The notes: generated by a model from the sequence alone, not told the origin. A DNA stretch of 64,000 nucleotides from Leptotrichia sp. oral taxon 221 (GCF_018128245.1 NZ_CP072378.1:558001-622000); one strand, 5' to 3'; shown: positions 8,910-18,122, numbered from the stretch's first letter. Numbers and translations: made by a program.

Positions 8910-10505
8910 ATGATGAAAAAAATTCAACGGTTCGGTGGAGCAATGATGGCACCAGTTCTGTTATTTGCATTTACAGGGATAGTGGTAGGGATAGCATCAC
9001 TATTTACAAATCCACAAGTAATGGGTTCAATCGCAAATGAAGGGACAAACTGGTATAAATTCTGGTTTGTAATAAGTGAAGGTGGTTGGACAGTATTTAG
9101 ACAAATGCCGTTATTGTTCGCAATCGGATTACCAATCAGCCTTGCAACTAAAACAAATGCAAGAGCATGTTTAGAAGCGTTTGCTTTATATACAACTTAT
9201 AATTATTTCGTAGCAGCAATGCTTGCACAATGGAGTTTCTTTGGTGTTGACATGAGTCAAGAAGCTGGAGGAACAAGTGGACTTGCAATAATTGCTGGAG
9301 TAAAAACACTTGATACAAACTTATTTGGTGCAATTATAATTTCTGCAATAGTAGTTTATTTACATAATAAATATTTTGATAAAAAGTTACCAGACTTTTT
9401 AGGAGTATTCCAAGGAACAGTATTTGTTTATATTATTGGTTTCTTAGTAATGCTTCCATGTGCTTTAATAACTGCACTTTGTTGGCCAAAAGTTCAAATT
9501 GGAATTAACAACTTACAACAATTATTAAAAGTTTCAGGACCAATTGGAGTATGGATTTATACATTCCTTGAAAGAGCATTGATTCCAACAGGATTACATC
9601 ACTTTGTATATACACCATTTATATTTGGACCAGCAGCAGTTCCAGGTGGAATTCAAACTTACTGGGTACAACATATTGGAGAATTTGCTCAATCTACAAA
9701 ACCTTTAAAAGAAATGTTCCCACAAGGTGGATTTGCATTACACGGTAACTCAAAAATCTTTGGTTCAGTAGGTATCGCACTTGCAATGTATTCAACTGCT
9801 AAACCTGAAAACAAGAAAAAAGTAGCAGGATTGTTATTACCAGTTTTATTAACTGCAATAGTTTCAGGAATTACAGAACCACTTGAATTTACATTCTTAT
9901 TTATAGCACCAGTATTATTTGGATTACACGCAGTATTAGCTGCAACAATGTCAACATTAATGTATATGTTCGGAGTTGTAGGAAACTTCGGTGGAGGATT
10001 CTTAGACTTCTTATTCTTAAACTGGATTCCAATGTTTAAAAACCACAGTGGAACAGTAATTATTCAAATTGTAATTGGATTAATCTTTACATGTATTTAT
10101 TTCGTATTATTCAGATTCTTAATTTTAAAAATGGATTTAAAAACTCCAGGTAGAGAAGATGATGATGAAGAAATGAAACTTTATACAAAAGCTGACTATA
10201 GAGCTAAACATGGTGAAGGTGGAGCACAAGGTGCAGCAGCCGTAGCTGGTGGAGATGAATATGCTCAAAAAGGTGCAATCATTCTTGAAGCATTAGGTGG
10301 AAGAGAAAATATTGAAGAACTTAATAACTGTGCAACTAGACTTAGAGTAAGTGTAAAAGATGCAAGTAAATTATTACCAGATGCAGCGTTTAAAGCAGCA
10401 GGAGCTCATGGTGTAGTTAGAAAAGGAACAGCTATTCAAGTAATCATTGGATTATCAGTACCTCAAGTAAGAGAAAGAATTGAAGAAATGATGAAAAAAG
10501 GGTAA
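8910..10505 (+). CDS. PTS transporter subunit IICB, alpha-glucoside/maltose type (MalB/AglA)
   Basis: A 531-residue sugar phosphotransferase permease with an N-terminal IIC domain (about residues 1-410, ten or so helices; RALIPTGLHHFVYTPFIFGP and SGITEPLEFTFLFIAPVLF are glucose-superfamily landmarks), a linker, and a C-terminal IIB domain. The phosphorylated cysteine is Cys474 in NNCATRLRVSV. Sequence and domain order resemble the MalB/AglA alpha-glucoside permeases of Fusobacterium and Klebsiella. It has no IIA domain, so it must borrow one. No phospho-alpha-glucosidase gene is adjacent. Substrate (maltose or sucrose isomers) is inferred. Confidence 0.88.
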   Translation: MMKKIQRFGGAMMAPVLLFAFTGIVVGIASLFTNPQVMGSIANEGTNWYKFWFVISEGGWTVFRQMPLLFAIGLPISLATKTNARACLEAFALYTTYNYFVAAMLAQWSFFGVDMSQEAGGTSGLAIIAGVKTLDTNLFGAIIISAIVVYLHNKYFDKKLPDFLGVFQGTVFVYIIGFLVMLPCALITALCWPKVQIGINNLQQLLKVSGPIGVWIYTFLERALIPTGLHHFVYTPFIFGPAAVPGGIQTYWVQHIGEFAQSTKPLKEMFPQGGFALHGNSKIFGSVGIALAMYSTAKPENKKKVAGLLLPVLLTAIVSGITEPLEFTFLFIAPVLFGLHAVLAATMSTLMYMFGVVGNFGGGFLDFLFLNWIPMFKNHSGTVIIQIVIGLIFTCIYFVLFRFLILKMDLKTPGREDDDEEMKLYTKADYRAKHGEGGAQGAAAVAGGDEYAQKGAIILEALGGRENIEELNNCATRLRVSVKDASKLLPDAAFKAAGAHGVVRKGTAIQVIIGLSVPQVRERIEEMMKKG

Positions 10506-10536
10506 AAATAAAATTTGATAAATAATTAAATTTTTA

Positions 10537-10595
10537 GAAAAAGTATTGTTTTATAGAAATTATGAAAATGATTTTTATAATCAATACTTTTTTCT
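10537..10595 (+). terminator. Terminator after the PTS gene
   Basis: A long imperfect stem pairs AAAAGTATTGTTTTATAGAA with its counterpart ending TCAATACTTTT, followed by TTTCTTTT. Confidence 0.8.
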
Positions 10596-10616
10596 TTTAA
10601 TATAAATTTAAAAGTA

Positions 10617-10645
10617 TTGAAAATGTAAATACTTTGTGATAAAAT
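10617..10645 (+). promoter_or_regulatory. Promoter of the M13 peptidase
   Basis: TTGAAA 10617-10622, a 17-base spacer, and TAAAAT 10640-10645 preceded by TGA (extended -10). Confidence 0.7.
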
Positions 10646-10745
10646 AACGATAATTGAAATTAATAAAAAAGAATAAATAGGAGAGGAGAAGTTACTTTAA
10701 ATCTAGGAAAATTTAATTTTGAATAGATTAAAGCAATGGGAAAAT

Positions 10746-12872
10746 ATGAAGAAATTAATGGTAATGTCATTGTTGCTAGCGAGTATGAGTGTGGCACATG
10801 CAGAAGTTACTAGTAACACAAATTCTAATGAGAGTACTAATAAATATCCAGGTCGAACTAATACAAATACAAAAGGAGGATTTTGGGACTTTTATACAGA
10901 ATCACAACGAAAATTAGTAAAACCAAATGATAAAGAAATTTATGAAAATTTAAGTAAAACAATAAAACCAACAGACGATTTTTATGAATATGTAAACAAA
11001 AATTGGGAAGATAAAACACAAATACCATCGACAAAATCGTCATGGGGATCATTTGTAGAGCTTTCTGAAAAAAATCAAGATTTTTTGAGAAATTTAATAA
11101 AAGATTTGAAGGAAAAAAGAAATTCTTTGAATTCGGATGAAAAGAAAATTTTAACTTTATATGAATCTTTTTACAACATAGATAAAAGAAATAAATTAGG
11201 TCTTGAGCCAATAAAAAAAGATTTAAAGGAAATTGATGATATAAAATCAATTGATGATTTGCAAAAATATAATATTAAGAATACAAGAAAAGGATCAAAT
11301 GAGTTTTACGGTTGGGGACTTTCTACTGATTTAAATGATTCTAAAAATAATGCGATTTATTTGGAATCAGCAGGATTAGGGCTTTCAAGAGATTATTATC
11401 AAAAGGAAACTCCAGAAAATGCAAAAATCTTAAAAGAATATACGAAATTTGTTAGTGATATATTGAAACTTGGTGGTGAAACTGACACTGATGCGAAAGC
11501 TCAAAAAATAGTTGCGTTTGAAAAAGAAATTGCTCAAACGCTGTTAAAAAATGAAGAAAGTCATGATGTAGCTAAATATAACAATCCTAGAAAAGTTAGT
11601 GAATTGTCATCGATAACTAAAAATGTGAACTTGGCTAATTATTTGAAACAGTTGAATGTGAATACAGATAAAGTGATTATTACTGAATTAAATTATTATA
11701 AAAATTTAGATAAATTTTTGACAAATGAAAATATTGATGTGATAAAAGATTATATGAAATTTCAAAAGATTGCAGGATCTTCAAGTGTTTTAAATGATGA
11801 GTTAGGGAAAAGATATTTTGAATTTTATGGAAAATATTTAAATGGACAAAAAGAAAGAGAAACGCTTGAAAAAAGAGCGCTGTATTTTGTTGATGGAACT
11901 TTAGGGGAATTAGTTGGAAAAGAATATGTTAAGAAAAATTTCTCACCTGAAGCTAAAAAAAATACTCAAGAAATGGTTAGTTACATAAAAAAAGCATTCC
12001 AAAATAGAATTAACAAATTAGATTGGATGAGTGCTGAAACTAAGAAAAAAGCAATACAAAAATTGAATAAAATAAATGTAAAAATTGGTTATCCAGATAA
12101 ATGGCATGATTACAGTACTTTAAATATAAATGAAAATGATTCATTGTATGATCAAATGGTAAAAGCTGGAGAATGGGCATACGATAAAGAATTTAAGAAA
12201 ATTGGAAAACCAGTAGACAAAACAGAATGGTTTATGGATGCACATACAGTAAATGCCTATTATTCACCAACAGGAAATGAAATAGTATTCCCAGCAGGAA
12301 TTTTACAAAAACCATTTTATGATTTCAAAAATTCTGAAGTAGGAAGTAATTTTGGTGGAATTGGAGCAGTTATTGGTCACGAGATAACTCATGGATTTGA
12401 CGTTTCTGGAGCACAATTTGATGGAGACGGAAATGTTAAAAATTGGTGGACAGCTCAAGATAAGCAAAAATTTGATGCAGCAACTAAAAAATTAGAGGAT
12501 GAATTTTCAAATTATACTGTTGGAGATAACATCAAACTTAATGGTAAATACACTTTAACAGAAAATATCGCAGATTTAGGAGGAGTAAGTATAGCTTATG
12601 ACGCATTACAACTATATTTGGCAGACCATCCTGATTTGAAAGTTTCTAATGATACAGAAAATGAATTATTTTTCTTAAATTATGCAAATATTTGGAAACA
12701 AAAAGCTACACAAGAATATAGAAATAATTTAGCTAAAACAGATTCGCACTCGCCTAATTTCCTACGTGTAAACTCTGTATTGAAAAACACTGATGCTTTT
12801 CATAAAATCTTTAAAACAAAACCAGGAGATAAAATGTATAGAGCACCACAAGATAGAGTGAAAATTTGGTAA
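10746..12872 (+). CDS. Secreted M13-family zinc metalloendopeptidase (PepO/neprilysin-like)
   Basis: A peptidase of 708 residues from ATG 10746. The N-terminus MKKLMVMSLLLASMSVAHA is a signal peptide with a likely AHA|EV cleavage site. The mature protein has the M13 N-domain and the zinc site HEITH (His545 to His549) with the third ligand Glu606 in ENIADLGG; NAYYSPTGNEIVFPAGIL is the conserved substrate-binding strand region. It would degrade oligopeptides outside the cytoplasm. An in-frame TTG at 10719 (AGGA upstream) is an alternative start adding nine residues; I prefer 10746 because it gives a standard signal peptide. Confidence 0.93.
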   Translation: MKKLMVMSLLLASMSVAHAEVTSNTNSNESTNKYPGRTNTNTKGGFWDFYTESQRKLVKPNDKEIYENLSKTIKPTDDFYEYVNKNWEDKTQIPSTKSSWGSFVELSEKNQDFLRNLIKDLKEKRNSLNSDEKKILTLYESFYNIDKRNKLGLEPIKKDLKEIDDIKSIDDLQKYNIKNTRKGSNEFYGWGLSTDLNDSKNNAIYLESAGLGLSRDYYQKETPENAKILKEYTKFVSDILKLGGETDTDAKAQKIVAFEKEIAQTLLKNEESHDVAKYNNPRKVSELSSITKNVNLANYLKQLNVNTDKVIITELNYYKNLDKFLTNENIDVIKDYMKFQKIAGSSSVLNDELGKRYFEFYGKYLNGQKERETLEKRALYFVDGTLGELVGKEYVKKNFSPEAKKNTQEMVSYIKKAFQNRINKLDWMSAETKKKAIQKLNKINVKIGYPDKWHDYSTLNINENDSLYDQMVKAGEWAYDKEFKKIGKPVDKTEWFMDAHTVNAYYSPTGNEIVFPAGILQKPFYDFKNSEVGSNFGGIGAVIGHEITHGFDVSGAQFDGDGNVKNWWTAQDKQKFDAATKKLEDEFSNYTVGDNIKLNGKYTLTENIADLGGVSIAYDALQLYLADHPDLKVSNDTENELFFLNYANIWKQKATQEYRNNLAKTDSHSPNFLRVNSVLKNTDAFHKIFKTKPGDKMYRAPQDRVKIW

Positions 12873-12944
12873 AAATTGATTTTAGAGAAAAGTAATTTTA
12901 CTGAGGATAATGAAGGATTAGTTTAGGTAAATAACTAATTTATT

Positions 12945-12979
12945 AGAAAATCTGAGTCTTGTTAGACTTGGATTTTCTA
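12945..12979 (+). terminator. Terminator after the M13 peptidase
   Basis: Stem AGAAAATC-tg-AGTCT pairs with AGACT-tg-GATTTTCT across a TGTT loop. The T-run is internal to the 3' arm. Confidence 0.65.
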
Positions 12980-12983
12980 TTAT

Positions 12984-13052
12984 CAGTGAACTACTCCTGC
13001 TTGTAGAAGCCGTAGACTTTTTGTTATCTTTTGTTAAATTAGAAGTCTAAAA
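12984..13052 (+). other. Possible remnant of an IS200/IS605-type right end
   Basis: AGTGAACTACTCC at 12984-12996 is followed by a hairpin in which CTAC/GTAG and GCTT/AAGC pair (12991-13014). Similar GTGAAC-ACTCC-hairpin sequences occur at the right ends of IS200/IS605 (TnpB) elements, from memory. A further AGACTT..AAGTCT inverted repeat ends at 13048. No transposase or left end is visible, so this is at most a remnant or a solo end. Confidence 0.25.
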
Positions 13053-13114
13053 AAATAAAATTTAAATTTATAATAAAAAGTAAAAAATATATCTTAATAA
13101 TTAAAAAAATTAAT

Positions 13115-13144
13115 TTGACAAAATATATAAAAATATGTTATTAT
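13115..13144 (+). promoter_or_regulatory. Promoter of the infC-rpmI-rplT operon
   Basis: TTGACA 13115-13120 and TATTAT 13139-13144 have an 18-base spacer. An overlapping TATAAC (13142) is an alternative -10. The predicted transcript carries a leader of almost 300 bases. Confidence 0.65.
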
Positions 13145-13149
13145 AACTA

Positions 13150-13431
13150 GGTAATTAAATTAGAAGTAGAAACATTGTTTCTCACCTTTCCATCAGAAGT
13201 GGATTTTTGCTTAAAATTATAAGCAAATTAGAAATATTGATTGATTGACAATTGATATTTAAAGATTTCTTTTTTAAGAAAGAGATGAGTTAGGTATATA
13301 GTTATTTTATTTTGCAGTTTATTTTATATTTTAATATATTTAATAATCTGTTTATATAGCTATTTTGAGCAAGGTTTCTTATATCTTGTTTTTTTATTAA
13401 TTATACCCAATTATTTAGGTGTAAAAAAAGT
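13150..13431 (+). promoter_or_regulatory. Long untranslated leader of infC, candidate L20/IF3 autoregulatory RNA
   Basis: About 290 bases separate the promoter from infC with no plausible ORF. Visible hairpins include GAAAC-att-GTTTC (about 13168), GCTT..AAGC near 13210, AAATAT-tGATTG..CAATTgATATTT (13231-13262), TTTCTT..AAGAAA (about 13266), and CAAG..CTTG followed by TTTTTTT (13370-13395), which could be an attenuator terminator. In Bacillus the infC leader is a transcription attenuator controlled by L20; a similar role is inferred here from position and length only. Confidence 0.45.
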
Positions 13432-13445
13432 AGGAGGTGTTCTTT

Positions 13446-13970
13446 ATAAAAGGAACTAATAAATCTAACGAACCGAGAATGAACGAGAGAATTAGAGCAA
13501 GAGAAATTAGAGTGATTGGAGACGATGGAGAACAATTTGGAATTTTGTCTGTTAATGAAGCAATTGCTTTAGCTGCAGAAAAAAATCTAGATTTAGTTGA
13601 GATTTCACCGAATGCCACACCACCTGTATGTAAAATTATGGACTATGGAAAATACAAGTATGAGAAAACAAAAAAAGATAAAGAAAATAAAAAGAAACAA
13701 AAAAATGTTGTTGTCAAAGAATTGAGAATAAAACCTCATATTGATGAACACGATAAAGAAACAAAAATTTCTCAAATTAAAAAATTCATAGAAAAAGAAC
13801 ATAAGGTGAAAGTAAGTTTAAGACTTACTGGAAGAGAAAGATTACATGCTGATTCAGCTATTAAAATTTTAGATGAATTTGCAAGTCATTTTGAAGAAAC
13901 AGCAATTGTTGAAAAAAAATATGGGAAAGAACAAGTACAAAAATTTATATTGTTATCGCCTAAAAAGTAA
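13446..13970 (+). CDS. infC: Translation initiation factor IF-3
   Basis: IF-3 binds the 30S subunit and checks initiator codon pairing. The protein has the N-domain ([18 protein letters not shown]), the basic linker and the C-domain ([30 protein letters not shown]). I place the start at ATA 13446: AGGAGGTG (13432-13439) is the ribosome site and lies six bases before it, whereas the in-frame GTG 13437 is part of that site and no ATG occurs before conserved residues. IF-3 genes characteristically use rare starts (AUU, AUC, AUA) that IF-3 itself discriminates against. First gene of infC-rpmI-rplT. Confidence 0.93.
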   Translation: MKGTNKSNEPRMNERIRAREIRVIGDDGEQFGILSVNEAIALAAEKNLDLVEISPNATPPVCKIMDYGKYKYEKTKKDKENKKKQKNVVVKELRIKPHIDEHDKETKISQIKKFIEKEHKVKVSLRLTGRERLHADSAIKILDEFASHFEETAIVEKKYGKEQVQKFILLSPKK

Positions 13971-13987
13971 TTCAAGGAGGAAAGAAA

Positions 13988-14194
13988 ATGCCAAAAATGA
14001 AAACACATAAAGGAACTAAAAAAAGAGTAAAAGTTACAGGAAGTGGAAAAGTATCAGTTAAACATTCAGGAAAAAGCCACATCTTAACTAAAAAGTCTAA
14101 TAAGAGAAAGAAAAGATTAGGTCAAGACGCAATAGTTCCTAAAGGAGCAGAAAGAAAAATTAAAAAAGCATTAGCTGGGCAAGCAGGAAGATAG
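13988..14194 (+). CDS. rpmI: 50S ribosomal protein L35
   Basis: A 68-residue, very basic protein beginning [20 protein letters not shown], the L35 signature (usual length 64-66). It lies 17 bases after infC with an AAGGAGGAAAG ribosome site, and 23 bases before rplT, in the universal infC-rpmI-rplT order. Confidence 0.98.
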   Translation: MPKMKTHKGTKKRVKVTGSGKVSVKHSGKSHILTKKSNKRKKRLGQDAIVPKGAERKIKKALAGQAGR

Positions 14195-14217
14195 TTAGAA
14201 AATAAGGAGGAAAGAAA

Positions 14218-14562
14218 ATGCCAAGAGTAAAAACAGGAATAGTTAGAAGAAAAAGACATAAAAAAGTTTTAAAAGAAGCAAAAGGTTATAGAGGAGCTAT
14301 AAAAACAAATTATAAAAAAGCGAATGAAGCTGTTAAGAAAGCAATGGCTTACGCAACAGAGCATAGAAAACTTAAAAAGAGAACTATGCGTGAATTGTGG
14401 ATTGTTAGAATTAACGCTGCTGCAAGATTAAATGGATTATCTTATTCTAAATTTATGAACGGATTGAAAAAAGCTGGAATTGAATTAGATAGAAAAGTTT
14501 TAGCTGACTTAGCTTTAAACAATCCTGCAGAATTTGCAAAATTAGTAGAAAAAGTAAAATAG
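14218..14562 (+). CDS. rplT: 50S ribosomal protein L20
   Basis: A 114-residue basic protein with [18 protein letters not shown] and [18 protein letters not shown], diagnostic of L20. It binds 23S rRNA early in 50S assembly and, in other bacteria, represses its own operon through the leader mRNA. Ribosome site AAGGAGGAAAG. A strong terminator follows. Confidence 0.98.
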   Translation: MPRVKTGIVRRKRHKKVLKEAKGYRGAIKTNYKKANEAVKKAMAYATEHRKLKKRTMRELWIVRINAAARLNGLSYSKFMNGLKKAGIELDRKVLADLALNNPAEFAKLVEKVK

Positions 14563-14585
14563 TATTAAATAATGTAATTTATATG

Positions 14586-14626
14586 AAAACATCCTAAAAA
14601 TATGAGTTTTAGGATGTTTTTATTTT
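14586..14626 (+). terminator. Terminator of the infC operon
   Basis: Perfect stem AAAACATCCTAAAA / TTTTAGGATGTTTT with a 7-base loop and trailing T-rich run. Confidence 0.9.
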
Positions 14627-14716
14627 AGATAGAAAGTGTTTATGGTTATAATTTACTATTAAAATTTTTACTCTATCAATTTGAAGATTATACTTAAAAT
14701 ATGTTAGATTTTATGC

Positions 14717-14722
14717 TATAAT
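14717..14722 (+). promoter_or_regulatory. Extended -10 promoter of asnS
   Basis: TGC-TATAAT (14714-14722) with a weak -35 TTAAAA at 14694-14699 (17-base spacing). The predicted 5' leader is about 90 bases, too short for a T-box. Confidence 0.6.
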
Positions 14723-14752
14723 TAAGCGTAAAAATTAAAGAATATAATATAG

Positions 14753-14817
14753 AGAAAGGAGTGCATAAAAATTATTTTTTAAGAAGATTAATAAAAATAA
14801 TTTGTTATGCGAAAAAA
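14753..14817 (+). promoter_or_regulatory. asnS: Split ribosome-binding region of asnS: Shine-Dalgarno, 17-bp hairpin, start codon
   Basis: AGAAAGGAG (14753-14761) is a strong Shine-Dalgarno sequence, but the ATG is 56 bases further on. Between them lies a hairpin: GCATAA plus AAATTATTTTT (14763-14779) pairs with AAAAATAATTT plus TTATGC (14793-14810), 17 pairs with one bulged G at 14804. Folding leaves an effective spacing of about 8 bases (T plus GAAAAAA). No other ribosome site precedes ATG 14818. Confidence 0.6.
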
Positions 14818-16206
14818 ATGTTATTAGAATTAAGGGAATTACAAAAAAACACAGAGAAGTATTTAGGTCAAGAAGTGACATTAAACGGATGGGCAAAAAA
14901 AATTAGAAGTCAAAAAAACTTTGGATTTATAGAATTAAATGATGGTACATTTTTTACAGGAATTCAAGTAGTTTTTGAAGATTCATTAGAAAATTTTGAG
15001 GAAATTTCAAAATTGACGATTTCATCTTCAATAAAAGTGACAGGGATAGTTGTAGAATCACAAGGGAAAGGACAAGCATATGAAATTAAAGCAACAAAAA
15101 TTGAAGTTTATGATAAAGCTGATTCAGATTATCCATTACAAAATAAAAGACATACGTTTGAGTTTTTGAGAACAATTGCTCATTTGAGACCTAGAACGAA
15201 TGCTTTTTTTGCAGTTTTTAGAGTGAGATCATTGTTGGCTTATGCGATTCATAAATTTTTTCAAGAAAAAAACTTTGTTTATGTGCAAACACCGATAATT
15301 ACTGGAAGTGATGCTGAAGGTGCTGGAGAAATGTTTAGATTGACTACATTGGACATTAATAATGTGCCTAGAACTGAAAAGGGAGACATTGATTTTAAAC
15401 AAGATTTCTTTGGGAAAGAAGCTAATTTGACAGTGAGTGGACAATTAAACGTTGAAACATTTGCAACTGCATTTAAAAATACTTATACTTTTGGTCCTAC
15501 ATTTAGAGCTGAAAAATCAAATACTCCAAAGCATGCAGCAGAATTTTGGATGATGGAGCCAGAAATTGCATTTGCTGATTTAGATGTAAATATGGATGTT
15601 ATTGAAGAGATGATAAAATATATTGTAAATTATGTGAGAGAAAATGCTCCAGAAGAAATGGAATTTTTCAATAAATTTGTAGATAAAGAATTATTTGCTA
15701 GATTGGATACTTTGGTAAATAATCAATTTGATAGAATTACTTATACAGAAGCGATTGAAATTTTGAAAAATGCGAAAAAAGATTTTGAATATGAAGTTGA
15801 ATGGGGAATTGATTTACAAACTGAGCATGAAAGATATTTGGCTGAAGAACATTTCAAAAAACCAGTGTTTGTAACTGATTATCCTAAAGATATTAAAGCA
15901 TTTTATATGAAATTAAATGAAGATGGAAAAACTGTAAGAGCAGTTGATTTATTGGCACCTGGAATTGGAGAAATTGTTGGAGGAAGCCAAAGGGAAGATG
16001 ATTATGATGTTCTTTTAGGAAAAATTCATGAAATGGGATTAAAAGAAGAAGATTATTGGTGGTACTTAGACTTGAGAAAATATGGAAGTGTTCCTCACTC
16101 AGGATTTGGACTTGGATTTGACAGAATGTTAATGTACATAACTGGAATGACAAATATTAGAGACGTAATTCCGTTCCCAAGAACTACTAAAAATCTTGAA
16201 TTCTAA
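14818..16206 (+). CDS. asnS: Asparaginyl-tRNA synthetase
   Basis: A 462-residue class IIb synthetase that attaches Asn to tRNA-Asn. It has an N-terminal OB-fold anticodon domain ([20 protein letters not shown]), the AsnRS-typical [16 protein letters not shown], motif 2 ([20 protein letters not shown]) and motif 3 ([17 protein letters not shown]). ATG 14818 gives the canonical [11 protein letters not shown] start; the reading frame stays open to GTG 14761, which overlaps a Shine-Dalgarno sequence and is unlikely to be the start. Its presence suggests direct Asn charging, although tRNA-dependent amidation genes could lie elsewhere. Confidence 0.96.
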   Translation: MLLELRELQKNTEKYLGQEVTLNGWAKKIRSQKNFGFIELNDGTFFTGIQVVFEDSLENFEEISKLTISSSIKVTGIVVESQGKGQAYEIKATKIEVYDKADSDYPLQNKRHTFEFLRTIAHLRPRTNAFFAVFRVRSLLAYAIHKFFQEKNFVYVQTPIITGSDAEGAGEMFRLTTLDINNVPRTEKGDIDFKQDFFGKEANLTVSGQLNVETFATAFKNTYTFGPTFRAEKSNTPKHAAEFWMMEPEIAFADLDVNMDVIEEMIKYIVNYVRENAPEEMEFFNKFVDKELFARLDTLVNNQFDRITYTEAIEILKNAKKDFEYEVEWGIDLQTEHERYLAEEHFKKPVFVTDYPKDIKAFYMKLNEDGKTVRAVDLLAPGIGEIVGGSQREDDYDVLLGKIHEMGLKEEDYWWYLDLRKYGSVPHSGFGLGFDRMLMYITGMTNIRDVIPFPRTTKNLEF

Positions 16207-16231
16207 TAAAAATTAGAAATAGGAGGGAAAA

Positions 16232-16978
16232 ATGAAGAAAATTTTGATAGGGGTAATGTCGCTATTGATGGTATCGACAGTTGTAAAAGCGAATTTATCA
16301 AGTGAAATTCAGACTTTGTCTAATCTTTTTCAACAAGGAAATTATGAATCAGCTGAAACAGTTGGAAGAGGAATTTTAAATGATTCTTCGTTAACGCCTG
16401 AAGAAAGAGCAACTGTAAATAGTATAATGAGCCAAATAGCGATAAAACAAGCGCAAAAACAGTCAAATAAAACAGAAAGTACTATGAAAAAGTCTTTTAC
16501 TGATCAAAAGGTTACAGAGACTCGTGACACTGGAACAATGCCAGCTTCACCTGATGAAGATGTTTCGTCAGAAGCAAAATACAATACTTATGGAAATTTT
16601 GAAAATGCAACATTGGCTAAAAAAAGTTCAACTGCAACTTTTAAAATGAGTCAATTATATTTTAAAGATGGATTGTATGAAAAAGCTGTTAATTTGGCAA
16701 AAAAAGATACAGGCGGTGACATTAGAAATCTTTATGTTGTTGCAATTGGGTCTAGATTAATGGGAAATTATGATCAAGCGATTGATTATTATAATAGAAT
16801 TTTGGCGATGTCACCAGATCAGCAAGAGGCTAAATTGGGGATTGGAATAGCGTATAAATCAAAAGGTGAGTTTTCTAAAGCGTTGGAATTTTTGAGAGAG
16901 TATGCTGAACAGAATTCTAATCAAGAAGTAGTAAAAGATATAGCAATTTTGAATGATATATTGGCAAATAAAAAATAA
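16232..16978 (+). CDS. Secreted or periplasmic tetratricopeptide (TPR) protein
   Basis: A 248-residue protein with a signal peptide (MKKILIGVMSLLMVSTVVKA|NLSS). Mature residues form TPR-like helix pairs: LSNLFQQGNYESAETVGRGI, then SQLYFKDGLYEKAVNLAKKD, AIGSRLMGNYDQAIDYYNRI and GIAYKSKGEFSKALEFLREY. A Ser/Thr/Lys-rich linker lies around residues 75-125. TPR repeats bind other proteins; the partner is unknown. Placed 25 bases after asnS and just before dprA, possibly cotranscribed. AGGAGGG is its ribosome site. Confidence 0.8.
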   Translation: MKKILIGVMSLLMVSTVVKANLSSEIQTLSNLFQQGNYESAETVGRGILNDSSLTPEERATVNSIMSQIAIKQAQKQSNKTESTMKKSFTDQKVTETRDTGTMPASPDEDVSSEAKYNTYGNFENATLAKKSSTATFKMSQLYFKDGLYEKAVNLAKKDTGGDIRNLYVVAIGSRLMGNYDQAIDYYNRILAMSPDQQEAKLGIGIAYKSKGEFSKALEFLREYAEQNSNQEVVKDIAILNDILANKK

Positions 16979-17003
16979 ATAAATTAAATTGGGGGATTTA
17001 ATT

Positions 17004-18122
17004 GTGGGTTGGTTAAATTTGAAAAAAATTGAGATGAAAAATGGTCACATTAGAAAGTTGATGAATCTCTTTTCAGATTATGAAGAATTATTTCTAGAGA
17101 AAAATTTTTCTCTTTTTAAAGATGATTTAAAAAGGGAACTTGAAAAATCTAGGAAAATTGATATAAGAGAAGAAATGGATATTTATAGTAGAAGCAAAAT
17201 TAGGATAATAAGTGCAAATGATTATGAATATCCAAAAAATTTAAGAGAAGTTTCTAATTTTCCGTTATTTTTGTATGTTAAGGGGAAAAAACTGATTGAA
17301 GGAAACGTTAAGAAAACAGCAAATAAGGAAAAAACACTATTTTCAACAGAAAATGAAGAAAAAAATTACAATTTTAATAGAAATATTGCAGTGATTGGTA
17401 CTAGAAGAATGACGAAAATTGGTAGAAATAATTGTGAAAAGATTGTAAAGGAACTTTTGGATTATGATATTAACTTGATAAGTGGACTGGCTGAAGGAAT
17501 TGATACGATTGCTTTGAAAATGGCGGTTGAAAATCAGAATAAGGTGACTGCTGTTGTAGGAAGTGGATTAGATGTTGTGTATCCTTATGGAAATCGAGAG
17601 TTGTGGGAAAAAATAAGTGAATGTGGGACGTTGATTAGCGAATATCCAATGGGAACAAAACCACTAAAATGGAATTTTCCTCAGAGAAATCGTATAATTG
17701 CAGGATTGTCTGAAGGTATTTTAGTTGCAGAAAGTTTTAAATCTGGAGGAGCATTGATAACAGCTGAGTTGGGATTTACGCTTAACAGAGAAATTTTTGC
17801 AATACCTGGTTTTCTTAATTATCCGTCATTTGAAGGTTGTAACAATTTGATAAAGGAAAATAAGGCAAAATTGGTGACTTCAGCAGATGATATTGCGAAA
17901 GAATTTTTGTGGGATTTAAGCAAGAAAAATAGTAAGATAGAAAAGTTAACAGAAGATGAAGAGCTGGTGTTTAGATTATTAGTAGAGGAAATGAATGTTG
18001 AGGAGATTTCTAATAAAATCCCAGAATTTCCAGTCAAAAAATTATTTTCTGTACTAATGAGTTTAAAGATAAAGGGATTAATAGTAGAAACAGGAGTAAC
18101 AAAATTTTTAAAAATAGTGTAA
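17004..18122 (+). CDS. dprA: DNA-processing protein DprA (Smf)
   Basis: A 372-residue Rossmann-like DprA that protects incoming single-stranded DNA and loads RecA during natural transformation. Conserved blocks: NIAVIGTRRMTKIGR, LISGLAEGIDTIALKMA, VVGSGLDVVYPYGNRELW, SEYPMGTKPLKWNFPQRNRI and a C-terminal winged-helix-like region (residues about 310-372). I chose GTG 17004 because GGGGGAT (16991-16997) lies seven bases before it; an upstream TTG overlaps that site. dprA-topA-xerC is a gene order shared with many low-GC bacteria. Competence itself is not shown by the window. Confidence 0.95.
   Translation: MGWLNLKKIEMKNGHIRKLMNLFSDYEELFLEKNFSLFKDDLKRELEKSRKIDIREEMDIYSRSKIRIISANDYEYPKNLREVSNFPLFLYVKGKKLIEGNVKKTANKEKTLFSTENEEKNYNFNRNIAVIGTRRMTKIGRNNCEKIVKELLDYDINLISGLAEGIDTIALKMAVENQNKVTAVVGSGLDVVYPYGNRELWEKISECGTLISEYPMGTKPLKWNFPQRNRIIAGLSEGILVAESFKSGGALITAELGFTLNREIFAIPGFLNYPSFEGCNNLIKENKAKLVTSADDIAKEFLWDLSKKNSKIEKLTEDEELVFRLLVEEMNVEEISNKIPEFPVKKLFSVLMSLKIKGLIVETGVTKFLKIV

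Noticed and set aside
14723-14817. T-box riboswitch before asnS
   Set aside because: The leader is only about 90 bases and lacks the T-box consensus; the hairpin lies between Shine-Dalgarno and start instead.
14761-14817. Longer asnS start at GTG 14761
   Set aside because: The GTG is part of the Shine-Dalgarno sequence AGAAAGGAG and no ribosome site precedes it; the family start is at ATG 14818.
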